A DNA stretch of 64,000 nucleotides from Ophthalmolycus amberensis (taxonomy: Eukaryota; Chordata; Actinopteri; Perciformes; Zoarcidae), in assembly GCA_024529925.1 (NCBI GenBank), contig JAFEUB010001561.1:147501-211500 (forward strand), written 5' to 3'. The translations under genes and the position numbers were made by a program. How positions within the stretch are numbered: position 1 is the first letter of the stretch; the number at the start of each line of letters is the position of its first letter. Below are positions 22,707-29,700 of the stretch, piece by piece. The notes under the pieces are model-generated. The model was not told where the DNA came from and made no database searches. It saw only the letters and a list, made by a program, of their open reading frames with translations.

Positions 22707-23946
22707 ACGTAGTAGAAGAAGTAGTAGTTGTAGTGGTAGACGAAGAAGTAGTAGTAGTAGTAGAAGTAGTAGTAGTAGTCATAATAGTAGAAGTAGTAGT
22801 CGTAGTGGTAGAAGTAATAGTAGTAGTAGTAGAAGTAGTAGTAGTATTAGTCGTAGTAGTAGAAGTAGTAGAAGTAGTCGTAGTAGTAGAAGTAGTCGTA
22901 GAGTAGACGTAGTAGAAGTAGTCGTCGTAGTAGTAGTAGAAGGAGAAGAAGTAGTAGTTGTTGTGGAAGTAGTAGTAGTAGAAGAAGTAGTAGTAGTAGT
23001 AATCGTAGAAGTAGTAGTCGTAGTAGTAATAGTAGTAGTCGTAATAGTAGAAGTAGTAGTCGTAGTAGTGTAGTAATCGTAGAAGTAGTAGTCGTAGTAG
23101 TAGTAGTAGTCGGTGTGGTAGAAGTAATAGTAGTAGTAGAAGTAGCAGTAGTAGTAGTAGTAATAGTAGTATCTAATTGTGTTTTTCAGCAACTTTTAAA
23201 CAAATATTAAAAGTATTTTGAAACATGTTTAGATGTCAGAAGGTCACATGTTCAGAACTCTATTAATAATGAAAACTTCAGATTATTGATTTTGTTTTGA
23301 TCACCATTTCCTCACTTTTTTGTTTCCACAAACAAAAACATTGAAATACTTCTCTGCATCCAACAGCTGATAAAACAACCTAAAATCTACAGAATGATAA
23401 TAATGATGATATTAATGATAATAATGATGATAATATTGATAATAATGATGATAATAATAAATATAAATACTTTACATTTTGTTCTTTAAAGTCTGTGTGA
23501 AGAGTTATTATATGCTATTTAACATTTAATAGGCCTCAATAAACAGTCATTAAGTGTTTATTACAGTAAAAATTATTGAGGTAATATTGAGGATTGTATG
23601 AGTGTTAAAATGTTATTAGAAGTTTATAAATGGTGATTTATTCATATTAAAGACAGAGTTTTAGCTGACAGCAGTTTATGTTTGTTTTGTTTACACAAAC
23701 AGATGATTTCTGTTTCTGTTATTGTTCAACATCATGTATTTAGACATATACATCGATATTAGAACATTTAAACCCTCCATGAATCATATTGTTGTGTGAT
23801 AATGTTTCATTATGAAGATAATAAACCACTAATGAATCATTAATAGATGTGTAATAAACAGTTAATAAAGACTTTTTCGTTTTCTGACCTTCAGCAGAGC
23901 AGCAGCAGCTGAGGGCGATCGACAGCAGCAGAGAATAGACTTTCAT
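3346..23946 (-). CDS. csf1r: Colony-stimulating factor 1 receptor, 5' part (13 coding exons; 3' end outside window)
   Basis: Class III receptor tyrosine kinase for CSF1/IL-34 on macrophage-lineage cells. Exons on the minus strand, 5' to 3': 23946-23889, 14008-13733, 13566-13261, 13158-13022, 12943-12781, 12691-12298, 9111-8996, 8145-8037, 6469-6309, 6234-6128, 5470-5344, 3644-3543, 3456-3346. All junctions are AG/GT and phases join into about 722 open codons. Order: signal peptide, Ig1-Ig5 (about residues 20-573), membrane helix (about 585-605), juxtamembrane segment, kinase start with GSGAFG loop and VAVKMLK lysine (about 682), ending in NLLGACTRG. Identity comes from CLLTDP in Ig2, SGYP in Ig5, the IRWKIIE and NYTFIDPLQLPYD juxtamembrane motifs, and position just downstream of pdgfrb in the same orientation. 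Kinase insert and C-lobe exons are missing only because the window ends. Exon 6 is abnormally long. Whether this is an a or b teleost paralogue cannot be told here. Confidence 0.92.
3788..4808. repeat. 20-bp minisatellite, about 50 copies
   Basis: Perfectly phased 20-bp unit TTGACTTGTCAGATGTTAAA with scattered A/C and C/T variants, in csf1r intron 11. A 360-bp register shift (the GGACTTGTTAG variant near 4211 and again near 4631) suggests a higher-order duplication. Confidence 0.95.
4855..5130. repeat. Imperfect 20-21-bp A-rich repeat
   Basis: Imperfect copies of TTATGAGATTGAAAGTCAAA directly after the 20-bp array in the same csf1r intron. It gives short repetitive open frames on both strands that are not genes. 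Confidence 0.85.
5344..6234 (-). CDS. csf1r: csf1r coding exons 10-11: membrane helix and juxtamembrane domain
   Basis: Exon 10 (6234-6128) encodes a hydrophobic helix rich in Leu/Val, ending SYKWRQ at the cytoplasmic face. Exon 11 (5470-5344) encodes KPKYEIRWKIIENTDG, then NNYTFIDPLQLPYDQEWEFP, the autoinhibitory juxtamembrane segment including the YTFIDP tyrosine. Phase 0 between them, phase 1 out. The intervening 650 bp (5471-6127) is AT-rich with short TTAGCAT/GCTAAC palindromes near 5680-5710 and no other gene. Confidence 0.92.
6309..8145 (-). CDS. csf1r: csf1r coding exons 8-9: Ig domain 5
   Basis: Exon 8 (8145-8037) encodes AVISVQNDTLTCYSSGYPLP and TILWFICPGVTDT, with the B-strand cysteine and the Trp of the Ig fold. 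Exon 9 (6469-6309) encodes the second half with the F-strand cysteine in TAECVASNMMGE. The TIR element at 6798-7827 lies in the intron between them. Confidence 0.9.
6480..6797. other. Intronic AT-rich stretch with (CA)n
   Basis: No gene seen. A CA dinucleotide run at about 6773-6798 abuts the left end of the TIR element. Confidence 0.7.
6798..7827 (-). mobile_element. TIR element copy B (inverted), carrying the 26-bp repeat
   Basis: Ends are CGCTGGGCAACGATTAC on the left and GTTAACTTGCCCAGCCCTA on the right, inverted matches of the copy at 21193-22168. Inside are subterminal ATTAATCGC/GTTAACGC motifs and three to four 26-bp repeat units at about 7145-7230, including the TAACTCAGAGGTGATGAAGG spacer. 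Four copies of a short unit containing TTGAGGCTCATACGTGACG sit at 7368-7452. No transposase frame is visible, so this is probably a non-autonomous DNA transposon. TIR similarity suggests a hAT-like family, but target duplications are unclear. Confidence 0.75.
7828..7892. repeat. AT-rich microsatellite
   Basis: ATATATGTGTATATACAT-type low-complexity run after the TIR element, in csf1r intron 8. Confidence 0.85.
8225..8995. other. csf1r intron 7, probable interspersed repeat
   Basis: No gene. The stretch around 8390-8610 (CACTCAAAGCTCTTTAACAC and CCTTGCTCAAGGACACATTG) resembles dispersed teleost SINE/LINE-derived sequence, but I cannot assign a family. A purine-rich AAGAAG run lies at 8940-8970. 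Confidence 0.45.
8996..9111 (-). CDS. csf1r: csf1r coding exon 7: second half of Ig domain 4
   Basis: Encodes RSEASLLLRRIRQEDRGQYS then FHFVNSFFNGTKNIDLRIY, with the DRGQY motif of the Ig F strand. As usual for Ig4 of class III RTKs it lacks the F-strand cysteine. Entry phase 2, exit phase 1. Its 3' splice site is formed inside the last copy of the upstream 60-bp array. Confidence 0.9.
9115..12190. repeat. 60-bp minisatellite, about 51 copies, filling csf1r intron 6
   Basis: Unit of about 60 bp containing CTTCATATGAACAACACCAA, CAATATATATCTATAAAACT and AATAACCGACAACAACAGA. Length variants of 54, 57 and 62 bp occur. Higher-order duplication is visible: distinctive units recur 658 bp apart (10401 and 11059) and 780 bp apart (about 9961 and 10741). 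The long open frames read through it are a by-product of the unit length. Confidence 0.97.
12298..12691 (-). CDS. csf1r: csf1r coding exon 6: Ig domain 4 with repeat-derived insertion
   Basis: The 394-bp exon encodes AYLRIYLQPM, then about 65-70 inserted residues, then VEVYEGRDVTLTFVIEAYPP, which matches the B-strand region of CSF1R Ig4. The insertion (about 12447-12660) repeats the pattern A-N-V-S-S / A-N-F-S / A-N-V-S-D, encoded by degenerate copies of GCTAACGTTAGC, and carries five N-X-S sequons. The frame is fully open and the flanking splice sites (CACCAG acceptor; ACAG/GTTAGC donor) are good, so it looks translated. In mammalian CSF1R only about ten residues lie between the equivalent motifs, which is recalled family knowledge and not an alignment. 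Confidence 0.88.
12781..13158 (-). CDS. csf1r: csf1r coding exons 4-5: Ig domain 3
   Basis: Exon 4 (13158-13022) encodes SVRLEGETFEVTCLTSNPNH with the B-strand cysteine and the YNVTWNHPNTK tryptophan. Exon 5 (12943-12781) encodes GGTYTCTAVNEAG with the F-strand cysteine and LRVL at the domain end. Phase 0 between, phase 1 out. Confidence 0.92.
13261..14008 (-). CDS. csf1r: csf1r coding exons 2-3: Ig domains 1 and 2
   Basis: Exon 2 (14008-13733) encodes Ig1, with LTAGSAFNLSCHGTGSVRW and YTGTYSCGYTNQS. Exon 3 (13566-13261) encodes Ig2, with SLKEGQDFLFMCLLTDPSVT and FRGRYVCSGWKDGKQF. Ig1-Ig3 are the cytokine-binding part of the receptor. Each domain has both Ig cysteines. Both exons begin and end in phase 1. 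Confidence 0.92.
14290..14437 (+). mobile_element. LINE/SINE 3' tail fragment (L2-like)
   Basis: AAGCACTTTGTGATATTATT, GAAAAGCGCTATATAAATAA and a terminal (CATT)n tail are typical of teleost L2-group 3' ends. Left boundary uncertain. In csf1r intron 1. Confidence 0.6.
14789..15950 (-). mobile_element. 5'-truncated L2/CR1-type LINE with reverse transcriptase
   Basis: A minus-strand frame at 15946-15095 encodes reverse-transcriptase palm motifs: SQGVPQGSVLGPLLFILYL and the catalytic YADDVQLYIS, then NLGVMLDSNLSF and SRIDYCNSILHG. The 3' end (plus 14789-14850) carries the TTATATAGCGCTTTTCATGA-type tail and an (AAT)n run. N-terminal fingers and endonuclease are absent and the C-terminus is interrupted near 15095, so it is dead. 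In csf1r intron 1, same orientation as the gene. Confidence 0.85.
15951..16378. other. Intronic sequence, no gene seen
   Basis: AT-rich csf1r intron 1 sequence. I looked for an alternative csf1r signal-peptide exon on the minus strand and found none. Confidence 0.5.
16379..19162 (-). CDS. Unidentified small coiled-coil-like protein, two exons nested in csf1r intron 1
   Basis: Exon B (19162-18930) and exon C (16522-16379) have AG/GT boundaries, join in phase 0 and end in TGA. Exon B enters in phase 1, exactly as csf1r exon 1 leaves. Splicing 23946-23889 to B and C gives 144 codons: signal peptide, Pro/Asp-rich linker, then a Leu/Gln-rich amphipathic region (VLDLLTQLVLVQKEAARGQ, LLGTLGTQ, LQNLARHQSLLVENHQALLL, SRIATHLQEITKK). 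Alternatively translation starts inside exon B at ATGACGATGGGC (19133 or 19127), in good Kozak context, giving an intracellular protein with a possible MGAAQS myristoylation start. I do not recognise the family. Either a nested gene or an alternative product of the csf1r promoter. The intron between B and C contains a Harbinger insertion. Confidence 0.45.
17085..17370 (+). pseudogene. Harbinger transposase (HARBI1-like) fragment
   Basis: Frame-shifted plus-strand translation gives DDFLYERYRFCRQEIINLQ, then NTTRRSRALTVSQT, then in another frame ASGTF-stop-YSVGDAENMGKA and HLALNKLMDVFITLPWH. These match the conserved N-terminal half of HARBI1-type transposases (YERYRF; ASGTFLY; VGDAEN). A TAG replaces a Leu codon after SGTF, and the catalytic DDE half is missing or unrecognisable. 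Confidence 0.75.
17957..18126 (-). pseudogene. Harbinger Myb/SANT-like accessory protein, first exon
   Basis: ATG at 18126 opens MSNKVKERGSFYSADEQEMI followed by MNAYEDFKTIITAKSNTATA, ending at a GTAAGT donor at 17957. It resembles the trihelix/Myb-like DNA-binding protein that Harbinger elements encode divergently from the transposase. No continuation was identified. Confidence 0.55.
18382..18402 (+). repeat. Short interstitial telomere-like repeat
   Basis: Three CCCTAA units next to the right end of the Harbinger element. Confidence 0.85.
18405..18929. repeat. Imperfect TAAACTAAACCTGAGAT repeat
   Basis: Loosely repeated TAAACCTGAGATAAACTAAA motifs, without fixed unit length, fill the intron up to the donor of exon B at 18930. 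Confidence 0.7.
19470..20865. repeat. 20-bp minisatellite, about 69 copies
   Basis: Unit CCAGGTAAGATGAAGCTGGT with variants GTGAGT, GTCAGT, GTAACA and AAGTTGGT, in strict 20-bp register, inside csf1r intron 1. On the plus strand most units contain the consensus 5' splice site CAG/GTAAGA. The csf1r transcript reads the other strand. Confidence 0.97.
20866..21192. other. Intronic sequence, no gene seen
   Basis: Unique-looking AT-rich sequence between the 20-bp array and the TIR element. Confidence 0.5.
21193..22168 (+). mobile_element. TIR element copy C (most complete)
   Basis: Bounded by TAGTGCTGGGCAAGTTAACG and, inverted at the right end, TAGTGCTGGGCAACGATTAC: a 13-bp terminal inverted repeat followed by ATTAACGC/ATTAATCGC-type subterminal motifs. 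About 976 bp long with no transposase. At 21640-21800 it holds three copies of a unit made of the 26-bp repeat core plus CACCTCTGAGTTACAGCATC. It is flanked by AT runs, so target duplications cannot be judged. Confidence 0.8.
22346..22368 (+). repeat. Poly-G tract
   Basis: About 17 G residues in a row in a GT-rich context, then a broken G tract. Possible G-quadruplex on the plus strand, and a likely assembly weak point. Confidence 0.85.
22563..23175. repeat. (TAG)n / (AGT)n trinucleotide repeat
   Basis: About 600 bp of TAG/AGT with AGA and CGT interruptions. It yields long Ser/Arg or Val frames on the plus strand and Thr/Tyr frames on the minus strand, all artefacts. Confidence 0.97.
23176..23888. 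other. 5' part of csf1r intron 1, AT-rich
   Basis: Contains a small (GATAAT)n run near 23400-23460. No exon seen. Confidence 0.5.
23889..23946 (-). CDS. csf1r: csf1r coding exon 1: signal peptide
   Basis: Encodes MKVYSLLLSIALSCCCSAE, a typical short signal peptide, leaving in phase 1. The start at 23946 is the only ATG giving a signal peptide. An upstream in-frame ATG at 24069 would place a long Arg-rich segment before it. The following csf1r exon (14008) and nested exon B (19162) both enter in phase 1. Confidence 0.82.
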
Positions 23947-23994
23947 CTCTCTCTCTCTCTGTTGTTCTTCAGACTGTTTCAAGTCAAACTGAAG

Positions 23995-24115
23995 GAGACG
24001 ACTTCCTCTCAGCAACATAACGCCACCCACCAAGCTCCTCCCTCTTCTGCCACAAAGCCCCGCCCCCACACACCAAGCAACATCAACATATCTGGAGATA
24101 CGTGGTTTTCAGTGG
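23995..24115 (-). promoter_or_regulatory. csf1r proximal promoter motifs (PU.1/ETS, GC box, RUNX-like)
   Basis: Upstream of the csf1r ATG, reading the minus strand: GAGAGGAAGT at 24010-24001 (PU.1/ETS core), GTGGGGGCGGGGCT at about 24068-24055 (Sp1-type GC box) and AACCACG at about 24107-24101 (RUNX core YGYGGT on the other strand). No convincing TATA box. Mammalian CSF1R promoters are TATA-less and driven by PU.1 and RUNX1, so the motif set fits; binding here is inferred. Confidence 0.55.
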
Positions 24116-24194
24116 ACAGGAGGGGAATGAAAAGATGTCGTATAGTATAAAGTACAACAGCTACCTCTGAGATGTAGCACATTAAAAAGTACAA

Positions 24195-25145
24195 TATTTA
24201 ACTCTGACATGTAGTTTATAAAAGTACAATATTTACTGATAAGATGTAGTTTATAAAAGTACAATATGTACCTCTAAGATGTAGTTTATAAAAGTACAAT
24301 ATGTACCTCTTAGATATACTTTATAAAAGTACAATATTTACCTCTAAGATGTAGTTTATAAAAGTACAATATTTACCTCTAAGATGTAGTTTATAAAAGT
24401 ACAATATTTACCTCTAAGATGTAGTTTATAAAAGTACAATATGTAACTCTAAGATGTAGTTTATAAAAGTACAATATTTACCTCTAAGATGTAGTTTATA
24501 AAAGTACAATATGTACGTCTAAGATGTAGTTTATAAAAGTACAATATTTACCTCTTAGATATACTTTATAAAAGTACAATATGTACCTCTAAGATGTAGT
24601 TTATAAAAGTACAATATGTACCTCTTAGATATACTTTATAAAAGTACAATATTTCCCTCCAAGATGTAGTTTATAAAAGTACAATATGTACCTCTAAGAT
24701 GTAGTTTATAAAAGTACAATATCTACCTCTCAGATATTGTTTATAAAAGTACAATATCTACCTCTAAGATATTGTTTATAAAAGTACAATATCTACCTCT
24801 AAGATATAGTTTATAAAAGTACAATATTTACCTCTAAGATATAGTTTATAAAAGTACAATATTTACCTCTAAGATGTATAATATAAAAGTACAATATCTA
24901 CCTCTAAGATATAGTTTATAAAAGTACAATATCTACCTCTAAGATATAGTTTATAAAAGTACAATATCTACCTCTAAGATATCGTTTATAAAAGTACAAT
25001 ATCTACCTCTAAGATAGTTTATAAAAGTACAATATGTACCTCTAAGATGTAGTTTATAAAAGTACAATATGTACCTCTAAGATGTAGTTTATAAAAGTAC
25101 AATATCTACCTCTAAGATATAGTTTATAAAAGTACAATATCTACT
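24195..25145. repeat. 35-bp minisatellite, about 26 copies
   Basis: Unit of about 35 bp containing AGTTTATAAAAGTACAATAT and TACCTCTAAGATGT. It lies between the pdgfrb 3' end and the csf1r promoter. Each unit contains TATAAAAG, a TATA-box-like octamer, on the plus strand. Confidence 0.95.
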
Positions 25146-26206
25146 TCTGAGATGTAGTACAGGTACAATATATTTTTCTGAGGTGTAGTATGGTAAAATG
25201 TACAATATTTACCTCTGAGGTATTAGTACTTAAGTGTAGTAGTTTAGTAAATGTACTTTGTTTAATTTGATGTTCATTAAATACTTGAGAAACAAACTTG
25301 ATGTGTTTGAACTTTCAGAGAAAATGAGGAAGTTTCAGGACTCATTTTTTAACATTCAGCACTTTTGTGAACTTCTTTGTTCCAACAGGAAGTAAGAAAA
25401 GTTGCACAAGCAGATTTTCAGTCGTTACAAAAGTTATTATGAACACTGGGATTAAATGGTGGATTAATGGTAACACAGATATTAATGTTGGTTCTCCATC
25501 GATAAATCAAAGGGTTCTATAATAAGTTGATCTTTAATAAGACAAAATGTCTTTTTATGTTTTTAACGTCACGTTTCATGATAAACAATTTAAATTTAAA
25601 GTTTCTTTGTTTCATTCATTAAAAGTGTGATTTTCATAAATCAGCTTCATCAGGACTTAAAGTCACATAATAAACATAAATTATCTTTTATTTAATCATT
25701 AAAAGCGACTTATTTGAAAATAATTATAAAACCTTTAAACTACGTTTGATTCATAGGATATTTAACAAACTGACAAAGTCTTGGATTTTATTTTGATATT
25801 TATTTAATAAAGTTCAACATGAATCAGATCAGTCTGTCTAAAAGCAGTTTGAATAAACATAAAAAAGATTATAACAGATATACACAGACACTCCAGAATA
25901 CTACAAAGTAAATAAAGACAATGCAGCTGAATATTATAAAGTTATGAATCTGATTCAGGACCTGCTGAGGAGGCGATTAAAAGATGATTAAAAAACAAGT
26001 TTCAAAGCTCTTTTCATATGGCAGCCTTACAGCCTACACTTTGGGTAAAATAACCCAGTTCCCTGCCTTGCTCAGCAGAACCTCGGCACTGTCTGTCGAT
26101 GATGTCATGTTATGACTAAAAGTTTCAGATGGTTAATACGGCCCTATGTTCTGCTTGGCAGGAGGACTACTTTAGGTTATTTAAGCCCTTCAGGCAGCTG
26201 ATCCGT
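25146..26206 (-). other. pdgfrb 3' untranslated region and intergenic flank
   Basis: AT-rich sequence after the pdgfrb stop. Minus-strand AATAAA signals at 25804-25799 and 25792-25787, about 400 bp past the stop, are candidate polyadenylation signals. No other gene seen. Confidence 0.5.
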
Positions 26207-26766
26207 TCACAGGCAGCTCTCCTCTTCCTCACGACTGCGTGGCGAATCAGGAGGTTCCTCGACTTCCTGTCTGTCCTCTGATGGTGTCACTTCCTGTGAC
26301 TCTGACAGCTGAGGGCTGTCATCATGAAATGCACAGCATTTAAACAACAATAATTGATCAACATTATATAAATATACATATATATATATGTTTATTGTTC
26401 GTACCTGACTGCGTCCAGCGCAGCGCCTCCGCTGGTTTCTATGGTGACGTCGGTGTTGGGGATGATGTAAGTACCGTGGGAGAAGCCTGCCTCCTCTGGC
26501 TCCGCCTCAAACAGTTGAACATCACTTGAGGTCACTTGAGGGGCGGGGCTTCCTGGAAACAACACAGAAGGTGTGGGTGTGTGGGGGGGGGGGGGGGGTC
26601 TGGTGAGTTTAACTTCACTGATCAGAAACAAATCAATAAAGTAATCCATGAGATTCTGACCGCTTGTGGCCGTCTGTCCGTCATTCTGTCCAGAAGGACT
26701 CCGTCTGGATCGTGCAACAGCCGGACTGTCACCGTTCAGGAAGTCCTCGGTCAGCTGGAGGTAACG
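26207..26766 (-). CDS. pdgfrb: pdgfrb coding exons 24-26: C-terminal tail
   Basis: Exon 24 encodes RYLQLTEDFLNGDSPAVARS. Exon 25 encodes QLFEAEPEEAGFSHGTYIIP, whose tyrosine (about residue 975) matches the PLC-gamma site of human PDGFRB (Tyr1021). Exon 26 ends EEEESCL-stop, a possible class I PDZ ligand like the DSFL end of the human protein. The tyrosine expected about a dozen residues before YIIP (human Tyr1009, SHP2 site) is Phe here. Confidence 0.88.
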
Positions 26767-29700
26767 CTGACGAGAAACAACAACAATAAGTGACCCAACT
26801 GGATCTGAAGGAACCGTTGTAAAGAGAAATAAATAAATACAGAAATAAAACATAGAACATCAGGGTCACACGTTGTCTACAAAGAGTCTTTGTAATAAAC
26901 AGGAAACACTGATCTTGTGATGAAGAGTCTTTGTGTTTAACAGTAGAAGGTTCCTCCCGGGGAAGGGTTGCCCGCACCGAGACCTGTCCATCACCATTGA
27001 TGATACCGTGGTGACGCCGACTCGGACTGCGCAGAACCTGGGTGTGACCCTGGATGACCAACTGTCGTTCTCAGCAAACATTGCATCGGTCACACGCTCC
27101 TGCAGATTCCTGCTCCACAGCATCAGGAGGATTCACTTCCTCACTGATGATACGGAGCAGGTGCTCGTCCAGCCTCTTGTCATCTCCCGTCTGGACTACT
27201 GCAACTCACTACTTGCCGGAGCCCCGGCGTCGGCCATCAGACCTCTGGAGCTTGTCCAGAAAGCTGCAGCTCGCCTGGTGTTCAATCGCCCCAAGTTCTC
27301 CCACAACTTCCCTTCTCCGTTCTCTACACTGGCTCCATGTAAGAGCTCTCATCCAGGTTAAGACTCTGGTGCTAGCCTACAGGGCAGTGAAAGGAACAGC
27401 TCCTTCCTATCTCCAGGCCGTGGTCAAGCCTTACACCCCCGCCCGACCTCTTCGCTCTGCTGCCTCGGGGCGATCGGTTGCCCCGTCGCTCAGAGGTCCC
27501 TGCGGCCGATCGACCCGGTCGCTGCTGTTTCCTGTCCTGACCCCTCAGTGGTGGAATGAACTCCCCACTGACCTCAGGACAGCAGAGTCGCTGCCCATCT
27601 TTCATCAGGCTGAAGACTCACCTCTTCAAGAAGGCCTACCCTGAGCCTTCCTCTTAGCACTTACTTAGCATCTATTGTATTCATACTAGCTTATTGCACT
27701 TATTGTATTCATATTAGTTTGTGGCACTTATTGCATTCGTTTGTTTCTGTACTTCTGCTCTGGTTTATGCTCTTAGATGCTTGTTTAAAGGAGATGCACT
27801 TATTACTTCTGGTGACTACTTCTCTCGAAAACCGAAGTTGAATACACTTATTGTAAGTCGCTTTGGATAAAAGCGTCTGCTAAATGAATGTAATGTAATG
27901 TAATGTAGAAGAGCAGACTTCTTGTAATGGATGTTATTTTATGAGTTATAAACTGTGTGACTTTTTTAGAGGCACATGTAAAATTACAAACTATATAATA
28001 AAGGATGTTAACCTTCCTTACCCGTGAGCCCCCCCCCCCCCCCCCCAGCAGGGGGCTATGGAGAAAGTTTAGCGTACAGCGTGTACAATGCACTTCTCAG
28101 AAATGAATATAATGAATGCTACACACATGTTATATACCCACTTAACGAAGAGATTATGGGCAAAAATATCATGTCACCCATTTTACACACTGCAAACACA
28201 ATTCTACACAAACTAATATAATCAACTAGAAGATGTACCACAATATCACGTATTTTTCGCCATGACTCGGCGAGCCATGCACTCCGGACAATGCTACGAA
28301 CGAAAAGCTAACGGCTAAGCACTGCCGACCAATACATCAGAAAGCACGAGAATTCGACACAGAATCCAGAGATATCTTCAGAATTTCTCTCCGTGAAACC
28401 ATTACAAAGATACAGCCAACAAGCACCACAAAACCAAGCCGCTCCACCGCAGAAAAAAACATAAATGCTCCTTACTTTGAGATGAATCATGAAGAAAAAG
28501 GATTCATATTCCGTTTTCCCTCCTATATACACTGTTGCTACGTATTTGCTGTTTTTTTAAGTGTTTCCTGGATGAAGGGGGGCCAGACAAGCCTGAGGGA
28601 CCGTGGGGGGAAGAGAATTCAATTTCGGCGAATCCGTTTTTACGCACGGCGCAGTTTTGTTTTTTTTCCGGCTAACGATTCTGTCAATCAAGCCCACGTG
28701 TCCCCCAATGCATTCCTGAGACTCTGATGCGTCGAACGAGTGGTCATAGTCTGGAATTGGCCAATCATAGAATGAAAAAAGCCTCACAGACACAGGCAGA
28801 CGAGAATTGATCCATGGTTCACGGACACACACAGGGTTTAGAGAGGCCTCAGGCTCTGAAAATGAGGCCAAACTTCTGTATTTGGATAGATTGAATACTA
28901 TTAGTGATAAAACAAGTGAAATATATAGTTATTTAGGATATAAAAGTACAATGGAACAGCTGGTTCCAAAATGACAATTGTGCTCGACCTCGTGTGACCT
29001 CTCTGTACCAAAACCTCTCTAACTTTTTTTTGCTTCACTTTATCAAAGCAAAAATTTGCAGAGCGACTGCTGACATGTGCTGTGATTTGGGCTTTTAGGC
29101 TTTCAGCTGCATTATTTCAAAGAAATAATATCAATAAAAGTGCTTTTTTTCAGGCGAACCTGAAACTTTTCAATTTGAGCTGTGTGCCATCTTCATTTAC
29201 TATTAACCAGTAACATATACACAATATTTACACATCTGAACAAATCTCACAAGTGTTATCTGTATTATACCATCAAAATGATTAAAATAGACCTTGTAGT
29301 TACAGAATTACAGTCTTTTTAGTATGGGTATGCAGAGGCCGAACAATAGGGCTAGGGCCCAACGGGTAGTAGTTTGGTACCTTTTTGTAGTTGTCAGTCA
29401 ACATGTTGCCCACGGAGATGACCAGAGAGGAGAAAGAAGGTCTGGACTCAGGTTTCACGTCCCAACACTGTTTCATCAGATCGTACCTGAAGACAAAACA
29501 CAAAGACAATTTAACCCACGTTGGACTCTCAGAGATTTCCTTTGGTCAACTTCAGGAGGAACAAAGCAGAGCTTCACTTGGAGAAGAAACGAGAAACATT
29601 CAAGACGTAAGAAATAAACGTGAACATATCAGCGTTAGTTTGTGTCCTACATGTTGAGAGGAGCCAGTTCAGGTCCACTCATCCTGTAGCCTCTCTGCAG

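Noticed and set aside
22345..23192. Ser-rich, Val-rich and Thr/Tyr-rich frames in the TAG repeat
   Set aside because: Trinucleotide repeat artefact.
23740..24069. Longer csf1r N-terminus starting at an upstream ATG (24069)
   Set aside because: It would add an Arg/Gly-rich segment before the signal peptide and runs over the promoter motifs; the ATG at 23946 gives a canonical signal peptide.
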